Origin: JBOGEN01 sp050743265
GTDB taxonomy: Bacteria > Actinomycetota > Actinomycetes > JBOGEN01
Direction: 5' to 3'
Length of the DNA stretch: 47,803 nt
NCBI GenBank assembly: GCA_050743265.1
Contig: JBOGEN010000152.1
Span: 1-47,803 of the forward strand
Positions 18,924 through 26,562 of this stretch are shown piece after piece. Position 1 is the first letter of the stretch. Every line of letters starts with the position of its first letter. The notes under the pieces are model-generated. The model was not told the origin of the DNA, did not search any database, and worked only from the letters and a program-made list of their open reading frames with translations. Made by a program: the position numbers and the translations under genes.

Positions 18924-19909
18924 CCGGTCCGGCCGTCGTCACCCAGTACGACCTTAAGGTGTCGATCTTGGGCGTCGCTGGGCCTGAGCACGTAGCGACC
19001 GCGTACCCCGCCCTTGGCCACGGCCCGGTGGGCGTCGGCGACCTGGTCCAGCGGCACGACCGCATGCACCCTGGCAGGCAGCTCGCCGGACGCGGTGCGG
19101 GCGAGCAGCTCGCCGAGTCGAGGGCCGTCGGGATACGTGACCACGGCGCCCACGGTGATCCCGCGCTCTGTGGCCGGCTCGGCGTTCGGTCGGAGGCCGA
19201 CGAAGGCCCCGCCGTCGCGGACCAGGGCGAGGCCCGGCTCTTGCAGAACCGCACCGTCGGCGACCGCGTCCCAGCCCGGCTCAGCACGGGTGGTGAAGTC
19301 GGCGCCCAGGCCGCGGACGAACTCCTCGTCCTCGGCTCGGGCCAGACCGGTCACCTGCCAGCCGCGGTCCTGCGCGAGCGAGGCGACGTAGCCCCCGACC
19401 GCGCCGGCCGCCCCGGTCACCAGCAGCCGGTTGCCCTGAGGTGGCGCGTCTCCGAGCAGGTCGACGATCTGGGCGGCGGCCAGCCCGTTGAGCGGCACCG
19501 TCGACGCCGCTACCAGGTCCAGCCCGTCGGGGACGACGGCAAGGTCGGCGGCCGACACGACGAGCTGCTCGGCATACGTGCCGAAGTCGCGGTCGAAGCC
19601 GTCGACCAGGCCGGCGACCCGGGTGCCGAGGGCCAGGTCGACGCCCGCGCCGGTGGCAACGACGGTGCCGGCGAAGTCCCAGCCCAGGCCGGTGTGCTCC
19701 GGCTGGTTGACCAGCCCGATGGCGTGGAAGAAGCCGCCCGCCACCGCGAGGTCGACGGGGTTGACCGGCGCGGCGGCGATCCCAACCCGAACCTCGCCAG
19801 GCCCGGGCTCGACGACGGGAACATCAATGATCTCGATCGAGTCAGGGCCGTCCGGGGTGCGGACGACCGCGGTACGGAAAGGGGAGGTGAAGAGGGTGGA
19901 GGTGCCCAT
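18920..19909 (-). CDS. NADP-dependent quinone oxidoreductase (QOR-type MDR)
   Basis: Zinc-free medium-chain dehydrogenase/reductase of 329 aa, expected to reduce quinones or enones with NADPH. It has the GroES-like N-terminal domain (AAAPVNPVDLAVAGG, WDFAGTVVATGAGV) and the Rossmann motif VTGAAGAVGGYVASLAQ. Zinc ligands are absent, as in QOR. The ATG is preceded by GGAGCG. It is divergent from an HxlR regulator with a perfect operator between them, recalling the QorA/QorR pair of corynebacteria. The C-terminus ends head-on with ackA, overlapping four bases. Confidence 0.85.
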   Translation of the reverse strand: MGTSTLFTSPFRTAVVRTPDGPDSIEIIDVPVVEPGPGEVRVGIAAAPVNPVDLAVAGGFFHAIGLVNQPEHTGLGWDFAGTVVATGAGVDLALGTRVAGLVDGFDRDFGTYAEQLVVSAADLAVVPDGLDLVAASTVPLNGLAAAQIVDLLGDAPPQGNRLLVTGAAGAVGGYVASLAQDRGWQVTGLARAEDEEFVRGLGADFTTRAEPGWDAVADGAVLQEPGLALVRDGGAFVGLRPNAEPATERGITVGAVVTYPDGPRLGELLARTASGELPARVHAVVPLDQVADAHRAVAKGGVRGRYVLRPSDAQDRHLKVVLGDDGRTG

Positions 19910-19981
19910 GGCTTCGCTCCGCGGGGCTTGTGTACGAGATTGACCCGCATCACCATGGAGGAGCAACTCTCTATCGGGAAG

Positions 19982-20001
19982 TACGCACCTCAAAGTGCGT
20001 A
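19982..20001. promoter_or_regulatory. Probable HxlR operator TACGCAC-N6-GTGCGTA
   Basis: A perfect 7-base inverted repeat with a six-base centre (CTCAAA), in the 123-base gap between the divergent oxidoreductase and HxlR genes. It lies 31 bases before the HxlR start. DUF24/HxlR dimers bind palindromes of this length containing GTAC-like ends, and a G just left of the repeat makes GTAC on that side. Both autoregulation and control of the oxidoreductase are inferred. Confidence 0.7.
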
Positions 20002-20032
20002 AGCCACCCATCGGCGGGACGGAGGAGGGTCG

Positions 20033-20473
20033 ATGCCCACGATGACCGCGGCCCAGAAGCGGGCGAAGGCACGAGTGGAGTACGACGCGTTCCTGGCGGG
20101 CTGTCCCAGCCGTCAGCTGCTCGACCGGATCTCCGACAAGTGGGTCGCGCTGATCCTGGCCGCCCTCGGCAGCGACGGCCCGCACCACGGCGTCGACTGC
20201 ACCGGTGAACCGCGGTCGATGCGCTACTCCGAACTGTCCCGCCGGCTGGCCGGGGTCAGCCAGAAGATGCTCACCCAGACGCTGCGCTCCCTCGAGCGCG
20301 ACGGCCTGGTCACCCGCACCGTGACGCCGACCGTGCCGGTCACGGTCACCTACGAGCTGACCGACCTCGGTCTCTCGCTCCAGCAGGTGATGCGCGGCAT
20401 CAAGGCATGGGCCGAGGCACACATGGACGACGTGTTCGCCAAACGCAAGGACTACGACACCCGCACCGCCTGA
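20033..20473 (+). CDS. HxlR (DUF24) family transcriptional regulator
   Basis: Winged-helix repressor of 146 aa. The core is LLDRISDKWVALILAAL, then YSELSRRLAGVSQKMLTQTL (recognition helix) and the wing with RDGLVTRTVTPTVPVTVTYELT. A conserved Cys (AGCPSRQLLD, about residue 24) precedes the winged helix, the position used for thiol-based quinone or diamide sensing in this family. A strong GGACGGAGGAGGG precedes the ATG. An insert of about 12 residues (DGPHHGVDCTGEPRS) holds a second Cys not usual at that place. Confidence 0.9.
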   Translation: MPTMTAAQKRAKARVEYDAFLAGCPSRQLLDRISDKWVALILAALGSDGPHHGVDCTGEPRSMRYSELSRRLAGVSQKMLTQTLRSLERDGLVTRTVTPTVPVTVTYELTDLGLSLQQVMRGIKAWAEAHMDDVFAKRKDYDTRTA

Positions 20474-20537
20474 TGCCGGACCATCAGCACACAGCAACGG
20501 GCCGACGGGGCGGCAATCCATCAAACAGGATTACTCG

Positions 20538-20797
20538 ATGGCGACGGGCAGTAGCGTCTGCGACGTGATCCGCGTGCTTCTCGCCGACGACGACCGGATG
20601 GTGCGGGCCGGGGTCAAGGCCATCCTGACCACCGCACCGGACATCGAGGTGTCGCCGAGGCAGGCGACGGGCGTGAGGCCCTCGAGCTGGCCCGGGCCTA
20701 CAGGCCGGACAGCGCCGTGCTGACCCGGCTGGACGTGAAGAACCGGGTGCAGGCCGCCGTCCTCGCCCACGAGGCCGGGCTGGTGGGCGAGGAGTAG
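20538..20797 (+). pseudogene. Remnant of NarL/FixJ-family response regulator
   Basis: The first frame reads a receiver-domain start (VIRVLLADDDRMVRAGVKAI) up to PDIEV. A one-base deletion then shifts the frame, after which GDGREALELARAYRPD continues the receiver. The sequence jumps to RVQAAVLAHEAGLV, the last residues of a LuxR-type HTH domain, and stops. The phospho-acceptor Asp, the rest of the receiver and nearly all of the HTH are missing, about 130 codons. Both an internal deletion and a frameshift show it is dead. Confidence 0.85.
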
Positions 20798-20831
20798 CGC
20801 GTCCTCGTCCGCCGGCCCAGCCGATGCCCTC

Positions 20832-22018
20832 TCACTCGGCGCGGATCGCGGCCAGGACGTCGAGCTTCGCGGCCCGGCGCGCCGGCCCGAGCGCGGCCAC
20901 TACGCCGACCAGGGCGGCCACGGCGACGAAGAGCGCCAGACGACCCCAGGGCAGGACGAACATCCAGGTGTCGAAGCCCAGGGACGTGACAAGCTCACCG
21001 ATCGCCCAGGCGAGGAAGACGCCGAGCCCGACGCCGAGGACCCCGCCGAAGAGCGAGATGACCACTGACTCCAGGCGGACCATCCGCTTGACACCCATGC
21101 GGTCAAGGCCGACCGCGCGGAGCAGCCCGATCTCCTGCGTGCGCTCGTGGACGGACATCGCCAGGATGTTGACCACGCCGAGGACCGCAACGACGACAGC
21201 GAGCGCGAGCATCCCGTACAGGAGGTTGAGGATGACGCCGATCGTTCGCTTGATGCCGTCGACGAGGTCCCGCTTGTCCTGGACCAGGATCGCGGGGCTG
21301 CCGCCCAGGGCCTTCTGCAGCGTGCGCTTCGTCGCTGCGCTCGGGCCGCCCTCGGTCTTCACGAAGACCGACGTGTCCGCGACGCGGTCCAGGTGCCGGT
21401 CCATCACGGAGATGTCGGTCTTCACACCGTCGTCGAAGTCACTGTCGTACAGGCCGGTGATCGTCAACGTGCTCTGGGCGCCGTCGGGCCACGACACCTC
21501 GAGCTGTCGCCCAGCCGCCAGCCGTGCGCGGTGGCTGTGGGCTGGTCGACGACGGCCGTGTTTTCAGAGACGAAAGTGCCCTTGGTGAAGCCCAGGTCGA
21601 GCAGCTCGTCGACGTCCTTGGCGTCGAAGCCGACGACCGTCTGATCCGTGCCGTCGACGCGGGCCTGGATCTCGCGGCGCGGCGAGGAGGCGGCCACCTC
21701 ATCCAGCGCGCTCAGCGTCTCGTCCGTGCTCGCTGCCAGCGGGCCGGCGTTGGCCATGCTGACGACGTAGTCGCCGCGCAGGTTGGCGGTGGCCAGAGCA
21801 TCCGTGGACTTGTTCGCGCTGGTGCCGATCACGGTCAGGCCGGTGTTCAGGGTGAGGCCCACGGTCAGGGCTGAGGCGGTGGCGGCGGTGCGACGCGGGC
21901 TGCGTACGGCGTTCTGACCGGCCAGCATTCCGGAGACCCCGAACCGGCGGAGCACCGGGCCTGCCGCGGCGATCGCCGGCCGGGACAGCAGAGGGGTCAG
22001 GACGTTCTGGTCTCGACG
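20832..22018 (-). pseudogene. Remnant of FtsX/MacB-type ABC transporter permease
   Basis: Only the C-terminal half of a permease of about 800 aa remains. Going downstream on the minus strand: LSRPAIAAAGPVLRRFG, GMLAGQNAVRSPRRTAATAS (start of the second FtsX region), an extracellular stretch, then a frameshift near 21500 between HGWRLGD and VSWPDGAQSTLTITG. After it come three helices and the terminal GPARRAAKLDVLAAIRAE. The upstream end breaks off near 22018 with no start codon, FtsX domain 1 or ATPase gene. With the adjacent regulator scar it suggests a lost two-component/ABC transporter module. Confidence 0.85.
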
Positions 22019-22020
22019 GC

Positions 22021-22545
22021 CTACCCGGGGGGAGCTCTCTTCTCGCCCGCATCGGTGGAACCGCCGCGACCGACCCTCTCCCGGCCAGCCTCGGTGAGCA
22101 TGCGGTCATTGCCCATGGCCTTCAGCAGCGGCGGCTCGGAACGATACAGCTGCGCAAGTGGCGCGCGTGGTATGCCGAGGCGCCGAGCCAACTGGTGCAT
22201 CTCCAGCCTGTGCATGCGACCGCCAGGTGCGGCCGCGACGGCCCCTGAGCAGTTCCAGTTCGGCCTCCGCGTCGCGAGCCGGTGACTCGTTGTACTCCTG
22301 GCCGCTGCTGAGTAGTGCATCCATCTGCGTGACGAGACCGCGCACTGCCGACGTCAGCCGCGTCGCCTCGTCGACCTCGATCGGTTCGTCCGCGGCGCCC
22401 TGCCAGGTCCGCTTGGGGTGGGGTGACGGTGGAGGTACTCCTGCTCGAGCTCAAGCATCCGCTCGGTGTGTCGCTGGAACTTCGAGTACGGAAATACCGC
22501 GATGGGACGCGTTGCCCGTCGTCGATTCGGTCTCGCGTCGTTGCC
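22021..22545 (-). pseudogene. Decayed gene of unknown function, split over three frames
   Basis: Three successive stretches of protein-like sequence lie in different frames on the minus strand: VFPYSKFQRHTERMLELEQE, then DEPIEVDEATRLTSAVRGLV with TQMDALLSSGQEYNESPARD, then MHRLEMHQLARRLGIPRAPL continuing to a TAG at 22021-22023. Together they would form a soluble, helix-rich protein of about 170 aa. I do not recognise the family. The pattern of at least two frameshifts and no start indicates a pseudogene rather than several tiny genes. Confidence 0.5.
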
Positions 22546-22631
22546 ACCGTGGCAGGATCAAAGCCGAGGAGACGATGTTGTGTTCGCCCGATACCCGCGC
22601 AAGGGTACCCACCGAGAGGGGGAACCAGGGA

Positions 22632-22811
22632 ATGAGCAACAACTCCGGCGCGGCCGCAAGTGGCGGCGCCATCTACGGACTCGGCATCTTCGGCGCAGCG
22701 GTGTATTTCTGGCAGCAGGCCGACAACTTCTGGGAGTACGTGCTCGCGCTCGTCCAAGGCCTCCTATGGCCAGCGTTCATGGTCTACGAGGCCTTCTCCG
22801 CTCTCGACTGA
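22632..22811 (+). CDS. Small membrane protein, 59 aa, unknown function
   Basis: Short polar N-terminus (MSNNSGAAASGG), then two hydrophobic stretches, AIYGLGIFGAAVYFW and VLALVQGLLWPAFMVYEA, separated by a charged QQADNFWEY loop: a two-helix hairpin membrane protein. GAGAGGGGG and AGGG precede the ATG. Codon use fits the surroundings. I have the impression that similar proteins recur in actinobacteria but cannot name a family. It stands alone between a decayed gene and the glyoxalase operon. Confidence 0.65.
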   Translation: MSNNSGAAASGGAIYGLGIFGAAVYFWQQADNFWEYVLALVQGLLWPAFMVYEAFSALD

Positions 22812-22918
22812 CGACGACAGCGCGAACCCCGACCCCGTCCGGACGTGAGTCTGGCTCAGAGATGGGCGACCCGGCGGAGGCCGGCCAGGTGGGTACGTGG
22901 TTCACCGGTCGAAATGAG

Positions 22919-23098
22919 CTACCCCGACAGGCACGACGCCACCCCGGCCGCGCCGAGCGTCACCATCCCCAGCACCGTGACCTGACCCGGCACACCGAGC
23001 GTGCTCCACGCCACACCCACGAAGACGACCGCCGCGACGACGACACCGGTGGCCAACGACCCGGTACTCAGAGATCGCCGTTCCCCGGCGCGGCGCCT
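22919..23098 (-). other. Hydrophobic open frame after glyoxalase stop, possible remnant
   Basis: Directly after the glyoxalase stop on the minus strand a frame reads about 60 codons, including GSLATGVVVAAVVFVGVAWS and VTLGAAGVASCLSG before a TAG. It has two membrane-like segments but no ATG/GTG with a ribosome site at its start. It may be the tail of a lost membrane gene or a very short unconventional one. Confidence 0.25.
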
Positions 23099-23478
23099 CA
23101 GGTGTAGTTGCTGATCTCGATGAGGTTCCCGTCAGGGTCGCGCAGGTAGACACTGCGCAGCTGCCCGCGCGCGCCGGTGCGCTCGACCGGGCCTTCTTCG
23201 ATCGGGACGTCGTGCCCGTCCAGCTCCCGGCACACCTCCTCGAGCGGCTCGGCGGCGATGAGGCAGATGTCCGCGCTGCCGGCCACGGGATGGCGCGCCT
23301 TCGGTTCGAGCTCACGTCCGGCCTCGTGGACGTTGATCTTGCTGCGGCCGAAGTTCAGCGCCGTACGCCCATCGCCGAACGTCACCGGCTCCATGCCCAG
23401 CACATCGCGGTAGAAGGCGACCGTACGGTCGACGTCGGCGACGGTGAGCACGAAGTGGTCAAGACGGTCGATGCGCAT
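23098..23478 (-). CDS. VOC-family (glyoxalase/bleomycin-resistance-like) protein
   Basis: A 126-aa single-module vicinal-oxygen-chelate protein. The first beta-alpha-beta unit is IDRLDHFVLTVADVDRTVAF with YRDVLGMEPV; the second ends with YLRDPDGNLIEISNYT. Metal ligands are plausible at His8 and the C-terminal Glu. The substrate cannot be inferred; these proteins include dioxygenases and drug-binding proteins. GAGGTC lies before the ATG. It starts 32 bases after the stop of the frameshifted oxidoreductase, so the two were probably one operon. Confidence 0.85.
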   Translation of the reverse strand: MRIDRLDHFVLTVADVDRTVAFYRDVLGMEPVTFGDGRTALNFGRSKINVHEAGRELEPKARHPVAGSADICLIAAEPLEEVCRELDGHDVPIEEGPVERTGARGQLRSVYLRDPDGNLIEISNYT

Positions 23479-23510
23479 GGCGACCTCGAATCGGTGGGGC
23501 GGACGACCCG

Positions 23511-24550
23511 CTAGGAGCCGGTGGTGGGCACGCTCAGGACGAGCTTGCCGACGAACTGCTTGCCGAGGAACTCGCGCTGAGCCGCGCCGATCTCCTCGAG
23601 AGGGAACACCTCGGCAGCCACCGGCCTGAACGAGCCGTTCCGAGCCTCCTCGACCAGTGTCGCGAAGTGCGCCGGAGTCCACATCGCCGAGCCGATCAAC
23701 CGCCGGCTGTGGAGGTACACGTGGCGTACGTCGATCTCGATCACCGGACCCGCGATCGCTCCCGCCACGACGACTCGGCCGCCTTCGGCCAGGACGTCGA
23801 CCAGCCGGGGAAATCCGGGGCCACCCACGACGTCGGCGACGACGTCGACGCGTTCCGCGAGATGGTCGGCCGGAACGGCGTCACGGGGGAGGATCTGGGA
23901 CGCACCGGCGGCCCGCACCTGGTTGCCCTTCTCCTCGATGGTGATCGCGACCACGGGGCACCCTCGGGCGGCGGCCAGCTGCACAAGCGCAACTCCGACG
24001 CCACCCGACGCCCCGGTGACGAGGACGCGCTCCCCCGGGACGAGCTCGGCTCGTTCGAGCATCCCCATGGCCGTCCCGTAGGCGATCGGCAGCGACGCCA
24101 GCTCCTCATCGGACAGCAGGCTGGCCTCCATGTCATGCGCACGCTGCCCCTCCACCGCCACGAACTGGGCGAACCCGCCGTCGCGCTCGCTGCCCACCAG
24201 GCCGACGGCATGGGCCGCGTCGTCCGCGCGCTCGTACAGCGCGCAATCAACCACGACGCGCTCACCGAGCCGGGACGGGTCGACACCGTCGCCCACCGCG
24301 ACGACCGTTCCGGCGATGTCTCCGCCCTGGACCCTCGGAAACTCCAGCGGCACACCGCGCCACCCCGCCATGGCGTCCGGGTCCCCTGCGGTGCCGTAGG
24401 CGCCCTCCCGGCTCCGGATGTCGGTGTTGTTCAGCGCCGCGGCGGACACCCGACCAGTACCTCGCTGTCCCCGATCGCGGGAGTGGGCACGTCGCCTCGG
24501 ACCTGCAGCACGTCAGGCCCACCGTGCCGGGTCAGGACGGCTGCGACCAT
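23511..24550 (-). pseudogene. Zinc-type/quinone oxidoreductase (MDR family), single frameshift
   Basis: Medium-chain dehydrogenase/reductase split by one missing base near 24450. The N-terminal piece begins MVAAVLTRHGGPDVLQVRGD and runs to GDSEVLV. The rest continues in the next frame with SAAALNNTDIRSREG, GGDIAGTVVAVGDGV, Rossmann motif VTGASGGVGVALVQLA, and ends LGKQFVGKLVLSVP. Joined, the protein is about 346 aa, normal for the family. CCGGAG precedes the ATG. The rest is well preserved, so this is either a recent mutation or a sequencing error. Divergent from the ECF41 sigma gene. Confidence 0.75.
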
Positions 24551-24727
24551 CTGCTCCGGGATCGCGAAAGCGGTACGCCCCTGCTGGCTCAGCCGTCCGA
24601 CAGCGGTCCGGTGCACTGGGCAACCTCGATCCTCTCAACGCGGCCGAGGGGTGCCGTGCCGCGTCTGCGGGCTCCGGCTCCCACGGTGTCAGGTTGCTGA
24701 ACCGAGCCACGGCTCGAGGCACCTCTG

Positions 24728-24754
24728 CCTCACAATCCGAGGCGCTGTCCTGTC
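24728..24754 (+). promoter_or_regulatory. Probable ECF41 promoter of the sigma factor gene
   Basis: CCTCACA, 16 bases, then TGTC, ending 43 bases before the sigJ start codon. The same arrangement, including flanking TG before CCTCACA and GCTGTCnTGTCG at the right, occurs before the AhpD-like gene. It approaches the ECF41 consensus as I recall it (TGTCACA, about 16 bases, CGTC). Autoregulation is therefore likely. Confidence 0.7.
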
Positions 24755-24797
24755 GTACTTGTGAGGGCAGCTGCCACCAAGGGGAGCCAGCGACACC

Positions 24798-25751
24798 ATG
24801 AGCACCCAACCCGAGCCAGAGCACGGCCGCCCCGACCCCAGCCTGAGCGCGATCATGAGCGAGCGGCGTCAGCTGATCAATCTCGCCTATCGGCTGCTCG
24901 GGTCGCTGGCCGATGCGGAGGACGTCGTCCAGGAGGCGTACGCCCGCTGGTACGCCATGACCCCACAGCAACGGGAAGCGATCGAGTCACCCGGCGCCTG
25001 GCTGACCACGGTCGCCAGTCGCATCTGCCTCAACCTGCTCGGCTCTGCACGGGCTCGGCGAGAGACCTACGTGGGCCAGTGGATCCCCGAGCCACTGCCC
25101 GCAATGGCCGAATGGATCAACGGACGGCCGGGCGCCACGATCACCGACCCGGCTGACCGCGTCACCCTCGATGAGTCGATCACCATGGCCTTCCTCGTTG
25201 TCCTCGAGTCGATGACCCCCGCCGAACGGGTCGCGTTCATCCTTCACGACGTCTTCCGCTACCCGTTCGCCGAAGTCGCCGCAATCGTCGGCCGTACGCC
25301 GGCGGCCTGTCGTCAGCTGGCTTCCTCGGCACGCCGTCGCGTTCGTGCGTCGCAGCCTCCCGCGACCCCGACAGCCCAGCAGGCCAACATCGTCAGGAAC
25401 TTCAAGCAGGCATGGGAAGCCCACAACATCGACGCCCTCGTCGGCCTCCTCGACACTGACGCCACCACGACCGCCGACGGCGGTGGCCTCGCCAGCGCCC
25501 ACCTTCGGCCGATCGAAGGCGGCGAGCAGGTCGCACGCGCCTTGGTCGAGATCGCCGGCCGGGCACCCGGCCTGACGATCCTGGAGCGTACGGTCAACGG
25601 CCGGCCCGGCCTGGTGGCCCAGCAAGACGGCGTCACCGTGACAGTGTTCGCGTTCCACATCACCGACGACCGGATCAAGCACATCTGGGCGGTCCGCAAC
25701 CCCGACAAGCTCCGGCCCTGGACGACGGGCCGACGCGGACGGGAGACGTAG
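24798..25751 (+). CDS. sigJ: ECF41-group RNA polymerase sigma factor, SigJ-like
   Basis: Extracytoplasmic-function sigma factor of 317 aa. Region 2 is LINLAYRLLGSLADAEDVVQ (about residues 26-45). Region 4 spans MTPAERVAFILHDVFRYPFA to AACRQLASSARRRVRA. A SnoaL-like C-terminal domain (about 195-310) carries the ECF41 hallmarks DGGG and NPDKL. In ECF41 factors this extension replaces an anti-sigma factor, modulating activity in cis. AAGGGGAG precedes the ATG. The next gene is an AhpD-like carboxymuconolactone decarboxylase, the standard ECF41 target. The inducing signal is unknown. Confidence 0.93.
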   Translation: MSTQPEPEHGRPDPSLSAIMSERRQLINLAYRLLGSLADAEDVVQEAYARWYAMTPQQREAIESPGAWLTTVASRICLNLLGSARARRETYVGQWIPEPLPAMAEWINGRPGATITDPADRVTLDESITMAFLVVLESMTPAERVAFILHDVFRYPFAEVAAIVGRTPAACRQLASSARRRVRASQPPATPTAQQANIVRNFKQAWEAHNIDALVGLLDTDATTTADGGGLASAHLRPIEGGEQVARALVEIAGRAPGLTILERTVNGRPGLVAQQDGVTVTVFAFHITDDRIKHIWAVRNPDKLRPWTTGRRGRET

Positions 25752-25765
25752 ATCACTTTCGGGTG

Positions 25766-25792
25766 CCTCACACCTTGCCGGGCTGTCTTGTC
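25766..25792 (+). promoter_or_regulatory. Probable ECF41 promoter of the AhpD-like gene
   Basis: CCTCACA, 16 bases, TGTC, ending 35 bases before the start codon. TGCCTCACA and GCTGTCnTGTCG are shared at identical spacing with the promoter upstream of the sigma factor gene. It sits just after the sigma factor stop, so the AhpD-like gene can be transcribed on its own by that sigma factor. Confidence 0.72.
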
Positions 25793-25827
25793 GGTGGGTG
25801 GAAGAGCAGACACGAAAGGAGACCAGC

Positions 25828-26301
25828 ATGGACGCCCGTTTCGACCACCTCAGCAACCCGGTCGGGGCCAAGGTCGTGAAGCACATCGTCTCGGCGACAA
25901 GGGTCGTGTCGGACTCGACGCTGCCGGCCGCGACGCGGGAACTGGTTCAGCTCCGCGCCAGCCAGATCAACGGCTGCGCCACCTGCATCGACATGCACAC
26001 CAAGGAAGCCACGCACCGTGGGGAAACCTCGCTGCGCCTCAACCTGGTCGCGGCCTGGCGGGAGGCCGAGGTCTTCACCGACGACGAGCGGGCCGCCCTG
26101 GAACTGACCGAGCAGGGCACCCGCATCGCCGACGCGGCCGGGGGTGTCACCGACGAGGCCTGGGCTCATGCCGCCAAGCACTACGACGAGGACCAGCTCG
26201 CCGCCCTGGTGAGCCTCATCGCCATCATGAACACCTGGAACCGCTTGAACGTCATCACCCAGCGGCCCGCGGGCGACTACCAGCCCGGCCAGTGGGGATA
26301 G
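25828..26301 (+). CDS. Carboxymuconolactone decarboxylase / AhpD-like protein
   Basis: All-alpha protein of 157 aa of the CMD/AhpD family. The redox motif NGCATCIDMH (CxxC followed by a His two residues on) is present near residue 50, typical of alkylhydroperoxidase D-like enzymes. The C-terminal helix INTW-type segment (IAIMNTWNRLNVITQ) is also characteristic. GAAAGGAGA lies before the ATG. As partner of an ECF41 sigma factor it is probably the sigma factor's main target, perhaps in peroxide or reactive-carbonyl handling; the physiological substrate is not known. Confidence 0.9.
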   Translation: MDARFDHLSNPVGAKVVKHIVSATRVVSDSTLPAATRELVQLRASQINGCATCIDMHTKEATHRGETSLRLNLVAAWREAEVFTDDERAALELTEQGTRIADAAGGVTDEAWAHAAKHYDEDQLAALVSLIAIMNTWNRLNVITQRPAGDYQPGQWG

Positions 26302-26376
26302 CGACACCGCTTCGCGTCAGGCCGGGGGACGAGCTCTGGCAGCCCGATCCCCCGGTCCTGACGCGCCACGACCTCG

Positions 26377-26562
26377 TCATGCCTCGTCGGCGACGTCGGC
26401 GAGGACGCGGGTGAGCACCGCCACCGCCTGCTCGGAGGCCACCCAGGGGGTGTCCTCCTCCTGCAGTTCGCGCGCACACAGACGCAGGACCGGGACGTGA
26501 CCGGGCCGGGCGCTCAGCCGCCCAAGGATCGCCTGGTCAGTCGGAACCGCCGCCGAGGGCAT
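26377..26562 (-). CDS. Small hypothetical protein overlapping the FAD oxidoreductase end
   Basis: A 61-aa frame starting MPSAAVPTDQAILGRLSARP inside the last 26 bases of the FAD oxidoreductase gene, continuing LRLCARELQEEDTPWVASEQ and ending LADVADEA. Composition is that of a soluble helical protein and codon use looks coding. No strong ribosome site is visible, so translation would depend on coupling. I do not recognise a family. Confidence 0.4.
   Translation of the reverse strand: MPSAAVPTDQAILGRLSARPGHVPVLRLCARELQEEDTPWVASEQAVAVLTRVLADVADEA

Noticed and set aside
22828..22845. CGAACCCCGA shared with the tRNA-Lys 3' region as a possible attL
   Set aside because: The match is 10 bases and stops before the acceptor or anticodon parts; chance similarity in GC-rich DNA.
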